Part shown: one piece after another, positions 44,282 through 51,878 of the stretch
Layout: each line of letters begins with the position of its first letter
How positions within the stretch are numbered: the stretch's first letter is position 1
From: Chryseobacterium paridis
GTDB taxonomy: Bacteria > Bacteroidota > Bacteroidia > Flavobacteriales > Weeksellaceae
Direction: 5' to 3'
DNA length: 64,000 nucleotides
NCBI RefSeq assembly: GCF_016595215.1
Contig: NZ_JAENHK010000001.1
Coordinates: 372,001 to 436,000, forward strand
Program-made: the position numbers and the translations under genes
Notes under the pieces: model-generated
Told to the model about the DNA's origin: nothing
Database searches by the model: none
Seen by the model: the letters and a program-made list of their open reading frames with translations, nothing else

Positions 44282-45025
44282 ATGATGAGAATAAAGTCTA
44301 TATTGGTTTCTCAACCAGCGCCGAGTGAATCTTCTCCATATCTGGATATTGCGAAGAAGGAAAAAATAAAGATCGATTTCCGTCCGTTCATCCACGTAGA
44401 GGGAGTTGATAACAAAGAACTTAGAACACAAAAAATAGATCTAACGCAATATACAGGCATTATTTTTACCAGTAAAAATGCGATAGATCATTACTTCAGG
44501 CTCGCTGAAGAACTGCGTTTTGCGGTTCCGGATACGATGAGATATATCTGCCAGTCTGAAGCAATTGCTAACTATCTTCAAAAACACATCGTTTACAGAA
44601 AGAGAAAAATTAGTTTTGGGGAGAAAAACTTCTCAGACCTATTGCCTCTTTTCAAAAAATTCCCAACTGAGAAATATTTACTTCCGTCTTCAGATGTTTT
44701 AAGTCCTGATACGATTAAGACATTAGACGCCGCAAATATTGACTGGACAAGAGCAATTATGTACAGAACGGTATGCAGTGATCTTAGCGATATTAAAATC
44801 AAAGATTACGACATGCTGATCTTCTTCAGTCCACAAGGAATTAAATCTCTTCAGATGAACTTCGAAGATTTTAAACAAGACGAAACGAAAATTGCAGTAT
44901 TTGGAAACACAACTTTAAATGCAGCAGAAGAAGCTGGGTTAAGAGTAGATGTAATGGCACCTACCAAGGAAACACCATCTATGACAATGGCACTTGAAAA
45001 ATATATTAAAAGCCTTCATAAATAG
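44282..45025 (+). CDS. hemD: Uroporphyrinogen-III synthase
   Basis: Closes the linear tetrapyrrole hydroxymethylbilane to uroporphyrinogen III, on the way to haem. The 247-residue protein has the poorly conserved HemD pattern: SILVSQPAPSESSPYLDIA, GIIFTSKNAIDHYFRL, YLLPSSDVLSPDTI, DMLIFFSPQGIKSL and AVFGNTTLNAAEEAGLRVDV. Length is normal. It starts 9 bp after the DUF4271 gene and ends with its own terminator. Other haem genes are not in the window. Confidence 0.88.
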   Translation: MMRIKSILVSQPAPSESSPYLDIAKKEKIKIDFRPFIHVEGVDNKELRTQKIDLTQYTGIIFTSKNAIDHYFRLAEELRFAVPDTMRYICQSEAIANYLQKHIVYRKRKISFGEKNFSDLLPLFKKFPTEKYLLPSSDVLSPDTIKTLDAANIDWTRAIMYRTVCSDLSDIKIKDYDMLIFFSPQGIKSLQMNFEDFKQDETKIAVFGNTTLNAAEEAGLRVDVMAPTKETPSMTMALEKYIKSLHK

Positions 45026-45048
45026 TTTTTAATATCCTATATAAAACG

Positions 45049-45085
45049 GCCGTCTTTTCGATTAAAGAAAAGATGGCTTTTTTTT
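45049..45085 (+). terminator. Intrinsic terminator of hemD
   Basis: GCCGTCTTTTC (45049-45059) pairs with GAAAAGATGGC (45067-45077) with one G-T pair, followed by eight T. Confidence 0.85.
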
Positions 45086-45198
45086 AATTAAATTTGAACA
45101 AAAATTAATATTGCATGGAACATTTCCTAATAGTATTTCCTATAGTAGAAAATATAAAAGATGTCCCATCCTATCAATAAAAAAATTAAAATATCCGG

Positions 45199-47250
45199 AT
45201 GAAAGCTCCCCAGCCAAAAAAAATAGAAAAATTACTTGAAAAACACGGAGATAAAAGAATTGACAATTATTTCTGGCTTAATGAAAGGGAAAACCCTGAA
45301 GTCACAAAATATATAGAAGAGGAGAATACCTATTCAGACTTCATGATGAAAGAAACGGAGGCCTTTCAGGAAGAGCTTTATGAGGAAATGAAATCCCGCT
45401 ATAAAAAGGATGATGAGTCCCTCCCCTATTTCTTTAATGAATACTGGTATATGGTTCGTTATGAAGAAGGGAAAGAGTATCCAATTTTCTGCAGAAAATA
45501 TAAAAGTTTAGAAAACCCTGAAGAAATAGTTCTTGACGTCAATATCCTTGCGGAAGGAGAAAGCTTTTTTGAGGTTGGGAGCGTAGCGGTAAGCCCAGGT
45601 AATACATTAGCTTCCTTTTCTTCTGATAATGTTGGACGTAGAATTTACTCCATCAATTTCAAGAATTTGGAAACGGGAGAAATTCTTTCAGACAAAATAG
45701 AAAACACAACGGGTAAAGCAGTTTGGGCTAATGATAATGAACACGTTTTTTATATCAGAAAGGATGAAAGTTTACGCGCATTCCAGGTATACAGACACAA
45801 ATTAGGAACTCCCTCCTCAGAAGATATTTTAATTTTCCATGAAGAGGATGACACCTTTGATGTAAATGTTTTTAAAACAAAATCTTTACAATATATTTTC
45901 ATTGCGAGCTCAAGTACTATTTCTGATGAGCACCGATTCATTCCTTCTGATAATGTTTTTGCAGATTGGAAAATTATCCAGCCAAGAATAGAAGATCTTG
46001 AATATTCTGTTGAACATTACGAAGATGAATTTTATATCATCACTAATGCTGATGATGCCTTCAATTTCAAAATTGTAAAAGCTAAAATAGACAATTGCGG
46101 AATGGAAAATTGGATAGATGTAATCCCACACCGCGCAGAAGTTTTATTGGAAGGTTTCGAAATTTTTAAAGATTATCTTGTTCTTGAGGAAAGAGAACAG
46201 GGATTGTTACAGATAAAAATTATCGATGAAAAAACTCAGGAAGCGTATTATCTTCCTTTTTCAGATCCTACTTACACGGCTTATATCGGAATTAATTTAG
46301 AATTCGACACAGAGGTTTTACGGTATGGATATACTTCCTTAACACAACCAAGTTCGACTTACGAGTATAATATGAAAGACAAAACCACTGTACTTCTGAA
46401 ACAGCAGGAGGTTTTAGGTGGAAAATTCTTTCCTCAAAATTATATTTCCGAAAGAATCTGGGCAGACTCCAGAGATGGAGAAACGAAAATCCCGATTTCA
46501 TTAGTATACCACAAAGACACTAAAAAATCTGAAAATACACCTTTACTTCTATATGGATATGGAAGCTATGGACATACGGTCGATGCAAGTTTTTCAAATG
46601 TAAGGCTGTCTATTTTAGATAGAGGCTTTATTTATGCGATTGCTCATATCCGTGGTGGGGAATATTTAGGGAGAGAGTGGTATGAAGATGGCAAAATGCT
46701 ATTTAAAAAGAATACTTTCTTTGACTTTATAGATGCAGGGAAATACCTGATCAAAGAGAACTACACTTCATCAAAGCATCTCTATGCAATGGGAGGAAGC
46801 GCAGGCGGATTATTAGTGGGAGCTGTTGTTAATTACGAGCCAACCTTATTTAATGGTATTGTTGCCCAGGTTCCTTTTGTGGATGTAGTAACTACCATGT
46901 TAGATGAAACAATTCCTTTAACTACCGGAGAATACGATGAATGGGGAAATCCCAATGATGAGGAATATTATCATTATATGAAAGAATACTCTCCGTATGA
47001 CAATGTAGAAGCAAAAGATTATCCACATATGTTGATTACAACAGGCTTTCATGATTCCCAGGTTCAATATTGGGAACCTGCAAAATGGGTAGCCAAGCTA
47101 CGGGAGCTGAAAACAGATGATAATCTCTTACTTTTCAAAACCGACATGAGCTCCGGACATGGCGGAGCAAGTGGAAGATTTGAATCTCTTAAAGAGGATG
47201 CACTAGAATATGCATTTTTATTAAAATTAGAAAACAAGAAAAATGATTAA
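45199..47250 (+). CDS. ptrB: Oligopeptidase B (S9A family serine peptidase)
   Basis: A 683-residue cytosolic (or periplasmic) peptidase cleaving short peptides after Arg/Lys. No signal peptide is visible. An N-terminal beta-propeller (about 70-400) precedes the alpha/beta-hydrolase domain: GGSAGGLLVGAVVNYEP (catalytic Ser), VPFVDVVTTMLDETIPLTTGEYDEWG (family-specific region), ITTGFHDSQVQYWEP (catalytic Asp) and SSGHGGASGRF (catalytic His). The LYGYGSYG segment is typical. The next gene overlaps by 8 bp. Confidence 0.92.
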   Translation: MKAPQPKKIEKLLEKHGDKRIDNYFWLNERENPEVTKYIEEENTYSDFMMKETEAFQEELYEEMKSRYKKDDESLPYFFNEYWYMVRYEEGKEYPIFCRKYKSLENPEEIVLDVNILAEGESFFEVGSVAVSPGNTLASFSSDNVGRRIYSINFKNLETGEILSDKIENTTGKAVWANDNEHVFYIRKDESLRAFQVYRHKLGTPSSEDILIFHEEDDTFDVNVFKTKSLQYIFIASSSTISDEHRFIPSDNVFADWKIIQPRIEDLEYSVEHYEDEFYIITNADDAFNFKIVKAKIDNCGMENWIDVIPHRAEVLLEGFEIFKDYLVLEEREQGLLQIKIIDEKTQEAYYLPFSDPTYTAYIGINLEFDTEVLRYGYTSLTQPSSTYEYNMKDKTTVLLKQQEVLGGKFFPQNYISERIWADSRDGETKIPISLVYHKDTKKSENTPLLLYGYGSYGHTVDASFSNVRLSILDRGFIYAIAHIRGGEYLGREWYEDGKMLFKKNTFFDFIDAGKYLIKENYTSSKHLYAMGGSAGGLLVGAVVNYEPTLFNGIVAQVPFVDVVTTMLDETIPLTTGEYDEWGNPNDEEYYHYMKEYSPYDNVEAKDYPHMLITTGFHDSQVQYWEPAKWVAKLRELKTDDNLLLFKTDMSSGHGGASGRFESLKEDALEYAFLLKLENKKND

Positions 47251-47584
47251 CGAAGCGGAATATTGGAAAAAGATAGAACAGTTTTTTGTAGATAATTTCG
47301 AGACTGAAGCAAGTCCACCTATTGAAACAATATTATTTTTAATTGGGCTTCAAGAGTTGGGTAGTGGTCAGCAAAAATATTCAAAAGACGATAAATTAAA
47401 CATCCTTCATATTGCTGTTTGCAGATTATTAGAACCTTTTGGTTATTATAAATTTACACACTATGAAGATGGGTGGCCTCAGTTTGAAAAGCTGGAAGAT
47501 CTTCCGGAACTAAGAACTAATGAGCAGACATTGCTTATGAAAAAAGCAATTATTCAGTACTTCCAGGATGAAGAACTGCTATAA
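47243..47584 (+). CDS. Conserved hypothetical protein
   Basis: A 113-residue, acidic, probably cytosolic protein with no signal peptide or membrane segment. Segments LFLIGLQELGSGQQKYSKDDK and PFGYYKFTHYEDGWPQFEKL look conserved-type, but I recognise no family. It overlaps the 3' end of the oligopeptidase B gene by 8 bp, so the two are translationally coupled. Confidence 0.75.
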   Translation: MINEAEYWKKIEQFFVDNFETEASPPIETILFLIGLQELGSGQQKYSKDDKLNILHIAVCRLLEPFGYYKFTHYEDGWPQFEKLEDLPELRTNEQTLLMKKAIIQYFQDEELL

Positions 47585-47593
47585 TCTGAAAAT

Positions 47594-47636
47594 GATCATG
47601 TGACAAAAGAAACATCTTTCCACTTGTCACATGATC
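47594..47636. repeat. Long inverted repeat between convergent genes
   Basis: GATCATGTGACAA (47594-47606) and TTGTCACATGATC (47624-47636) are perfect 13-bp arms around a 17-nt loop. The flanks are only moderately T-rich, so it may be a weak bidirectional terminator for the hypothetical gene and the SRPBCC gene. Confidence 0.6.
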
Positions 47637-47684
47637 TTACTTTAACTGAAATTAATTCTTAATGATTTTTTAATGGTTAAAGTT

Positions 47685-48182
47685 TCATAAATTTTTATTT
47701 CTAAAAATTTCCTCCAGTTGATCTAATCCCGTTTTAAATCCTTCTTCAAATCCCATTTCAAGGTGTTTCTTCAGCGAATCCTGTGATGCAAAATGAATAT
47801 TGATTGTTACTTTTGTTCCCTCTTCAATTCCAGTAAATCCGAACAGCCACTGAGCCTGTGGAAAGTCATTATTGATATTTCCTTCTTTATCGCAAAAAGC
47901 ATCTACTCCATCGAAACTTCTATGTTCCATGATCTCTCCATATTTAAACTGCCCATACATTTTTTCCCCATCTGGCCCCACCATTGCATAGTGCCATATG
48001 CCATTTTCTTTAAAATCGAGCTTTACCGTTTCACTTTTCCAGGGTTTTGGAGCCCACCATTGATCCAATAATTCAGATTTGGTAAAATAATCCCACACTT
48101 TCGAAACATCAGCGCTGAATACTTTCATAACATACACACTGTTCGAGTCAAAATCTTTGTTAAAAATGATACTTGATTCCAT
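47685..48182 (-). CDS. SRPBCC-fold protein (AHSA1/START-like)
   Basis: A 165-residue single-domain protein of the activator-of-Hsp90-homologue-1-like SRPBCC superfamily. Motifs: VFSADVSKVWDYFTKSELLDQWWAP (start of the fold), GIWHYAMVGPDGEKMYGQF and a C-terminal amphipathic helix FEEGFKTGLDQLEEI. Proteins of this type bind hydrophobic ligands; many are stress-related. The ligand is unknown. It has its own -7 box at 48199-48206. Confidence 0.83.
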   Translation of the reverse strand: MESSIIFNKDFDSNSVYVMKVFSADVSKVWDYFTKSELLDQWWAPKPWKSETVKLDFKENGIWHYAMVGPDGEKMYGQFKYGEIMEHRSFDGVDAFCDKEGNINNDFPQAQWLFGFTGIEEGTKVTINIHFASQDSLKKHLEMGFEEGFKTGLDQLEEIFRNKNL

Positions 48183-48198
48183 ACGTAATTATTTTTAA

Positions 48199-48206
48199 CA
48201 AACTTA
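48199..48206 (-). promoter_or_regulatory. -7 promoter element of the SRPBCC gene
   Basis: CAAACTTA on plus is TAAGTTTG on minus, exact TAnnTTTG match, 16 nt before the ATG at 48182. Confidence 0.5.
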
Positions 48207-48382
48207 CTTCTTTATTTGCGGGCGAGGCTTTTCATAGGACAAGTAATTTCTGATTTATAAAAAAATGTTAAAAAACATCGTTTTAAGAAAAAAAATACAA
48301 TTTTTTGGCTCGTTTTTTGTTTATCAAGTCTTAAAACAATTAATTTTAACATTCATCATTCCGAACAACTTAAAATACGCTA

Positions 48383-49930
48383 ATGAATAACAAATTCATC
48401 CCAATAATTTCAGTGTTTATGACAATCTCACTGATTGTCTTTGTTACACTCCAATTTTATTGGTTGAAAGGATATTATGGAGCTTTAGAACAGGATTTCT
48501 CCAATAAAGTATATTCCGCATTGGAAAGCACAGCTAAAAATATCTCCGAAATTGAAGTCGAAAAATATCTGAATGATGATTTTAAAAATTTCAGGAAAAA
48601 CGTAATTGCCAACAACAATCAACCGTCTTCAACTACGATCCAACAGGTAGAAGACTCTGGCACACAGAGACAGATTATTTACTCCAAAAATATCATTGAA
48701 AAAACACAACTTCCTATTTCTAAAAAGGGAGATTCTTTAAATCTTACCACTTTATATACTGACGAAGCTGCATATAAATTAAAAAGAGACACGACTAATC
48801 GCCAACTTCTTACAGCGGATATCAACCAAGACATTGAAAGTGGGGATTATTCGATGAAGGAGTTTGCTAAAGTATACGGGAATAATCTTCCTATTACAAA
48901 AAGAGTGGATGATAAAATTTTGGATTCAGTTCTTACAAAAGAATTGAGAATGAAGGGAATTACGGCTAAGTTTGGTTTTGGGGTTACAGATAAAAATAAC
49001 TCGCTTACCACTGTTTTCAATAAAGTTTATAAAGAGAAAAAGGATAATAACACATATAGCTATCCACTTTTTACAGATAAGAAAGAACGAACCTTATACA
49101 GCCTGTCTTTGGTTTTCCCTAAAAAAGAATATTCTTTGGCTATGAATAACTGGCCAATGCTATTAGGAACTTTCCTTTCACTATTAACCATATTGGGAAT
49201 TTACATCATATCTATTAATTATATGATGAGACAGAAGAAGCTGGCAGAAATAAAAACTGACTTTATCAACAATATGTCTCACGAGTTTAAAACTCCTCTG
49301 GCAACTATTTCCGTGGCTACAGATTCTTTAGCAAATGATAAAATTGCAACCAACCCGGAAAAAGTAAGATATTATTCTACTCTTATCAAGCAGGAAAACC
49401 TGAGAATGAAAAAGCAGGTTGAGAATGTTCTTAATATGTCAAAGCTTGAAAGAAATGAAGTTAACCTGTTTTTAAAAGAAACGAATGTAAGAGAATTGAT
49501 CAAAAAGACTACAGAATCTTTTAATCTCATTGTAGCACAGAGAAATGGCTCCCTTACTGAAGAGTTTACCGCTGATAAATACAACTTTAAAATTGATGAG
49601 TTCCACATTTCAAATATGCTGGTAAATTTATTGGACAACGCTAATAAATATTCTCCAGACACCCCAGATATCAAGATCAAAACGAGGAATGAAGGAAACT
49701 TCTATGTCATTGAGATCTCAGATAAAGGAATGGGAATGGAAACCCAGAATAAAACGAAAATTTTTGAGAAGTTTTTCAGGGAAGAAACCGGAAATATCCA
49801 TAATGTAAAAGGCCAAGGTCTGGGACTATCTTATGTTAAAAAGATTGTAGAACTGCATAAAGGTCAAATTATCGTAGAATCAAACAAAGGAGAAGGAAGT
49901 ATATTCACTATTAAACTTCCAATGACCTAG
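48383..49930 (+). CDS. Sensor histidine kinase
   Basis: A 515-residue two-component sensor. TM1 at about 8-28, a periplasmic sensor domain of roughly 230 residues, TM2 at about 260-280 (no clear HAMP). HisKA carries the phosphoacceptor His in FINNMSHEFKTPLATIS. The HATPase has the N-box LVNLLDNANKYS, G1 ISDKGMGMET, F-box EKFFREE and G2 GQGLGLSYVKKI. By organisation it resembles the RprX-type kinases of Bacteroidota. The signal is unknown. The response regulator follows after 83 bp. Confidence 0.92.
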   Translation: MNNKFIPIISVFMTISLIVFVTLQFYWLKGYYGALEQDFSNKVYSALESTAKNISEIEVEKYLNDDFKNFRKNVIANNNQPSSTTIQQVEDSGTQRQIIYSKNIIEKTQLPISKKGDSLNLTTLYTDEAAYKLKRDTTNRQLLTADINQDIESGDYSMKEFAKVYGNNLPITKRVDDKILDSVLTKELRMKGITAKFGFGVTDKNNSLTTVFNKVYKEKKDNNTYSYPLFTDKKERTLYSLSLVFPKKEYSLAMNNWPMLLGTFLSLLTILGIYIISINYMMRQKKLAEIKTDFINNMSHEFKTPLATISVATDSLANDKIATNPEKVRYYSTLIKQENLRMKKQVENVLNMSKLERNEVNLFLKETNVRELIKKTTESFNLIVAQRNGSLTEEFTADKYNFKIDEFHISNMLVNLLDNANKYSPDTPDIKIKTRNEGNFYVIEISDKGMGMETQNKTKIFEKFFREETGNIHNVKGQGLGLSYVKKIVELHKGQIIVESNKGEGSIFTIKLPMT

Positions 49931-50013
49931 TAAAAGAGAAACCAAATAACAAATATAAAAGTAGAGAGAGTGAGAAAGTGCATTCTTATTATTAATTTTT
50001 AATTTTTAAAATT

Positions 50014-50700
50014 ATGAGCAACAGAATATTATTAGTAGAAGACGATCAGAGTTTTGGAGCTGTTTTGAAAGATTATTTAACGATAAATAATTTTGAAGTA
50101 ACTCTTGCAACAGATGGAGAGCAGGGGCTAAAAGAATTCACAGAAAATGAATTTGACATTTGCATTTTCGATGTTATGATGCCTAAAAAAGATGGGTTTT
50201 CATTAGCTGAAGACGTAAAAAAAATAGATAAAAATACACCTATCATTTTCCTTACTGCAAGAAATATGAGAGAAGATATCTTGAAAGGATATCAATTGGG
50301 TGCAGATGATTATATCACAAAACCATTTGATACGGAATTGCTTTTATACAAAATCAAAGCAATTCTTCAAAGAAGTTCTACGCTGGAAAATGAAGAGCAG
50401 GAACAATTTAAGATCAGCAATATTTTCTTTGATTCTATGCTAAGACAATTAAGAGTAGGTGATAAAGAATATAAGCTTTCTCCAAAGGAAAATGAATTGC
50501 TTAAACTTCTTTGCATCCACAGAAATGATTTCATGCCTAGAGACCTGGCATTGAGAAAGATCTGGAAAAAAGAGAACTACTTTACTGCAAGAAGTATGGA
50601 CGTTTATATTGCTAAACTTCGTAAGCTTCTGAAAGACGATGAAGGTTTAGAGATCATTAATGTTCATGGAGAAGGATTCAGACTTTTAGTTAAGAATTAA
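50014..50700 (+). CDS. OmpR-family response regulator (RprY-like)
   Basis: A 228-residue DNA-binding response regulator. The receiver has acidic pair VEDDQ, phosphoacceptor Asp in CIFDVMMPKKDGFSL, Thr in IIFLTARNM and Lys in DDYITKPFD. The C-terminal winged helix (about 130-226) has the recognition region YFTARSMDVYIAKLRKLLK. It is co-transcribed with the sensor kinase and ends at a hairpin that overlaps the next gene's promoter. Its targets are unknown; the metal-related genes next door are candidates by position only. Confidence 0.92.
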   Translation: MSNRILLVEDDQSFGAVLKDYLTINNFEVTLATDGEQGLKEFTENEFDICIFDVMMPKKDGFSLAEDVKKIDKNTPIIFLTARNMREDILKGYQLGADDYITKPFDTELLLYKIKAILQRSSTLENEEQEQFKISNIFFDSMLRQLRVGDKEYKLSPKENELLKLLCIHRNDFMPRDLALRKIWKKENYFTARSMDVYIAKLRKLLKDDEGLEIINVHGEGFRLLVKN

Positions 50701-50723
50701 TTCTAAAACAAGATTATAAATAT

Positions 50724-50761
50724 AAAATTAGCAAAACAATTGAAAATGTTTTGCTAATTTT
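50724..50761 (+). terminator. Intrinsic terminator overlapping the next promoter
   Basis: AAAATTAGCAAAACA (50724-50738) / TGTTTTGCTAATTTT (50747-50761), 15-bp perfect arms with an 8-nt loop. The right arm contains most of the following -7 box. Confidence 0.78.
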
Positions 50762-50762
50762 G
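50755..50762 (+). promoter_or_regulatory. -7 promoter element embedded in a terminator arm
   Basis: TAATTTTG, exact TAnnTTTG match, 16 nt before the ATG at 50779, with seven of its eight bases inside the terminator stem. Confidence 0.5.
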
Positions 50763-50778
50763 TTTCATACGATAGGAT

Positions 50779-51429
50779 ATGAAAAATATATATTTAGGTC
50801 TTGTGGCAATTTCCGTGTTTACAGTTTCCTGTAAAAAAGATGAAAGAGCTACCTATATTAAGGAGGAAGCAGCAATCCAACAACCTACTGTTGCTGTTAA
50901 CAATACTCCAAAACCTTCAATTTTAGATCAGGCAGGAATTAAAACAAATACACAGAATACGGTGACTCCTATTGCTGTTACAGCTCCAGGCATGAATCCT
51001 CCTCATGGACAACCAGGACACCGATGTGATATTCCGGTAGGACAGCCTCTAAATAGCAAACCTGCTCCCGCTCAAGCCACTCAAAATGTTACTGTTAATA
51101 ATAATGGATCTCAAACAATCCAGATCGATCCGAATTCTCTGCAACCGGGGAAATTCACAGTTGATAACAAGACAGGGAAAGCGGTAAAAACAGCTCCGGG
51201 TATGAATCCACCCCACGGACAACCAGGTCACAGATGTGATATTCCGGTAGGACAGCCATTAAACAGCAAGCCAGCACCCGCTCCTCAGCCAGTTCAAAAT
51301 GTTGTACAAAGTACTCCTGCACCAGCGCCACAACAAACTCTTGCAAGTGGTGATAAACCGAAGCTAAATCCGGCTCATGGAGAGCCTTTCCATAATTGTT
51401 CAGTAAAAGTAGGCGATCCTTTGCCATAA
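50779..51429 (+). CDS. Lipoprotein with repeated His/Cys motif
   Basis: A 216-residue lipoprotein (lipobox VSC, Cys18) with a Pro/Ala/Gln-rich linker. Two exact copies of a 30-residue unit starting APGMNPPHGQPGHRCDIPVG occur at about 69-98 and 139-168. A third, diverged copy (LNPAHGEPFHNCSVKVGDPL) lies at the C-terminus. Each copy has HGxPxHxC, which could bind a metal ion. This motif is common in flavobacterial small exported proteins, but I know of no assigned function. It is upstream of a Cys-rich protein and a HMA-bearing TonB receptor, which supports metal handling by context. Confidence 0.8.
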   Translation: MKNIYLGLVAISVFTVSCKKDERATYIKEEAAIQQPTVAVNNTPKPSILDQAGIKTNTQNTVTPIAVTAPGMNPPHGQPGHRCDIPVGQPLNSKPAPAQATQNVTVNNNGSQTIQIDPNSLQPGKFTVDNKTGKAVKTAPGMNPPHGQPGHRCDIPVGQPLNSKPAPAPQPVQNVVQSTPAPAPQQTLASGDKPKLNPAHGEPFHNCSVKVGDPLP

Positions 51430-51435
51430 TTTTTG

Positions 51436-51443
51436 TAATTTTG
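51436..51443 (+). promoter_or_regulatory. -7 promoter element of the Cys-rich protein gene
   Basis: TAATTTTG, exact TAnnTTTG match, five bases before the GTG start at 51449, so the message would be nearly leaderless. Confidence 0.45.
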
Positions 51444-51448
51444 CCATC

Positions 51449-51811
51449 GTGAAGTTAGTTCAGATTTTAACCATCATTTTCTGCTTAGGGATTTTCTTAA
51501 TTCCTAAAGATAACTTCTTACTGAAAGCAGCTCAGGAAAGTTGCTGCAAATCAAATTCTAAAAAGGAGGATTGTTGCAAAAATCATCAATCTAAATCCAA
51601 CAAACAACATGAAAAATCAAAATCATCGTGTACTGATGATTGCTGCTCAACATGCGTAGCTTGTTTTTCATTCATTGAAACTCCTTTTTCTAAAAGTTTT
51701 ATATTGGAGCTGTCTTATTACAAAGCCAATAAGAAACTATTATTCCAATATTGTGACCCTCACCTTTCAGACCGTTTAAAAGAGATTTGGGAACCGCCTA
51801 AACTTGCTTAA
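51449..51811 (+). CDS. Small Cys-rich exported protein
   Basis: A 120-residue protein with an N-terminal hydrophobic segment (VQILTIIFCLGIFLI), then Lys/Ser/Cys-rich sequence with ESCCKS, EDCCKNH and SSCTDDCCSTCVACF. The total is eleven Cys and several His. The start codon is GTG. It resembles the short Cys-rich proteins that precede heavy-metal receptors in Bacteroidota, possibly a metal-binding factor. It lies 67 bp before the HMA-bearing TonB receptor. Function unproven. Confidence 0.7.
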   Translation: MKLVQILTIIFCLGIFLIPKDNFLLKAAQESCCKSNSKKEDCCKNHQSKSNKQHEKSKSSCTDDCCSTCVACFSFIETPFSKSFILELSYYKANKKLLFQYCDPHLSDRLKEIWEPPKLA

Positions 51812-51878
51812 TTAATTATATGTATGTTCATTAGACTGCTAATGGACCGTTTTTTAATTAATCTAAATTTTAAACAAA

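Noticed and set aside
45115..45180. A 21-codon ORF before oligopeptidase B
   Set aside because: It has no promoter, coupling or conserved feature and could easily occur by chance in AT-rich sequence.
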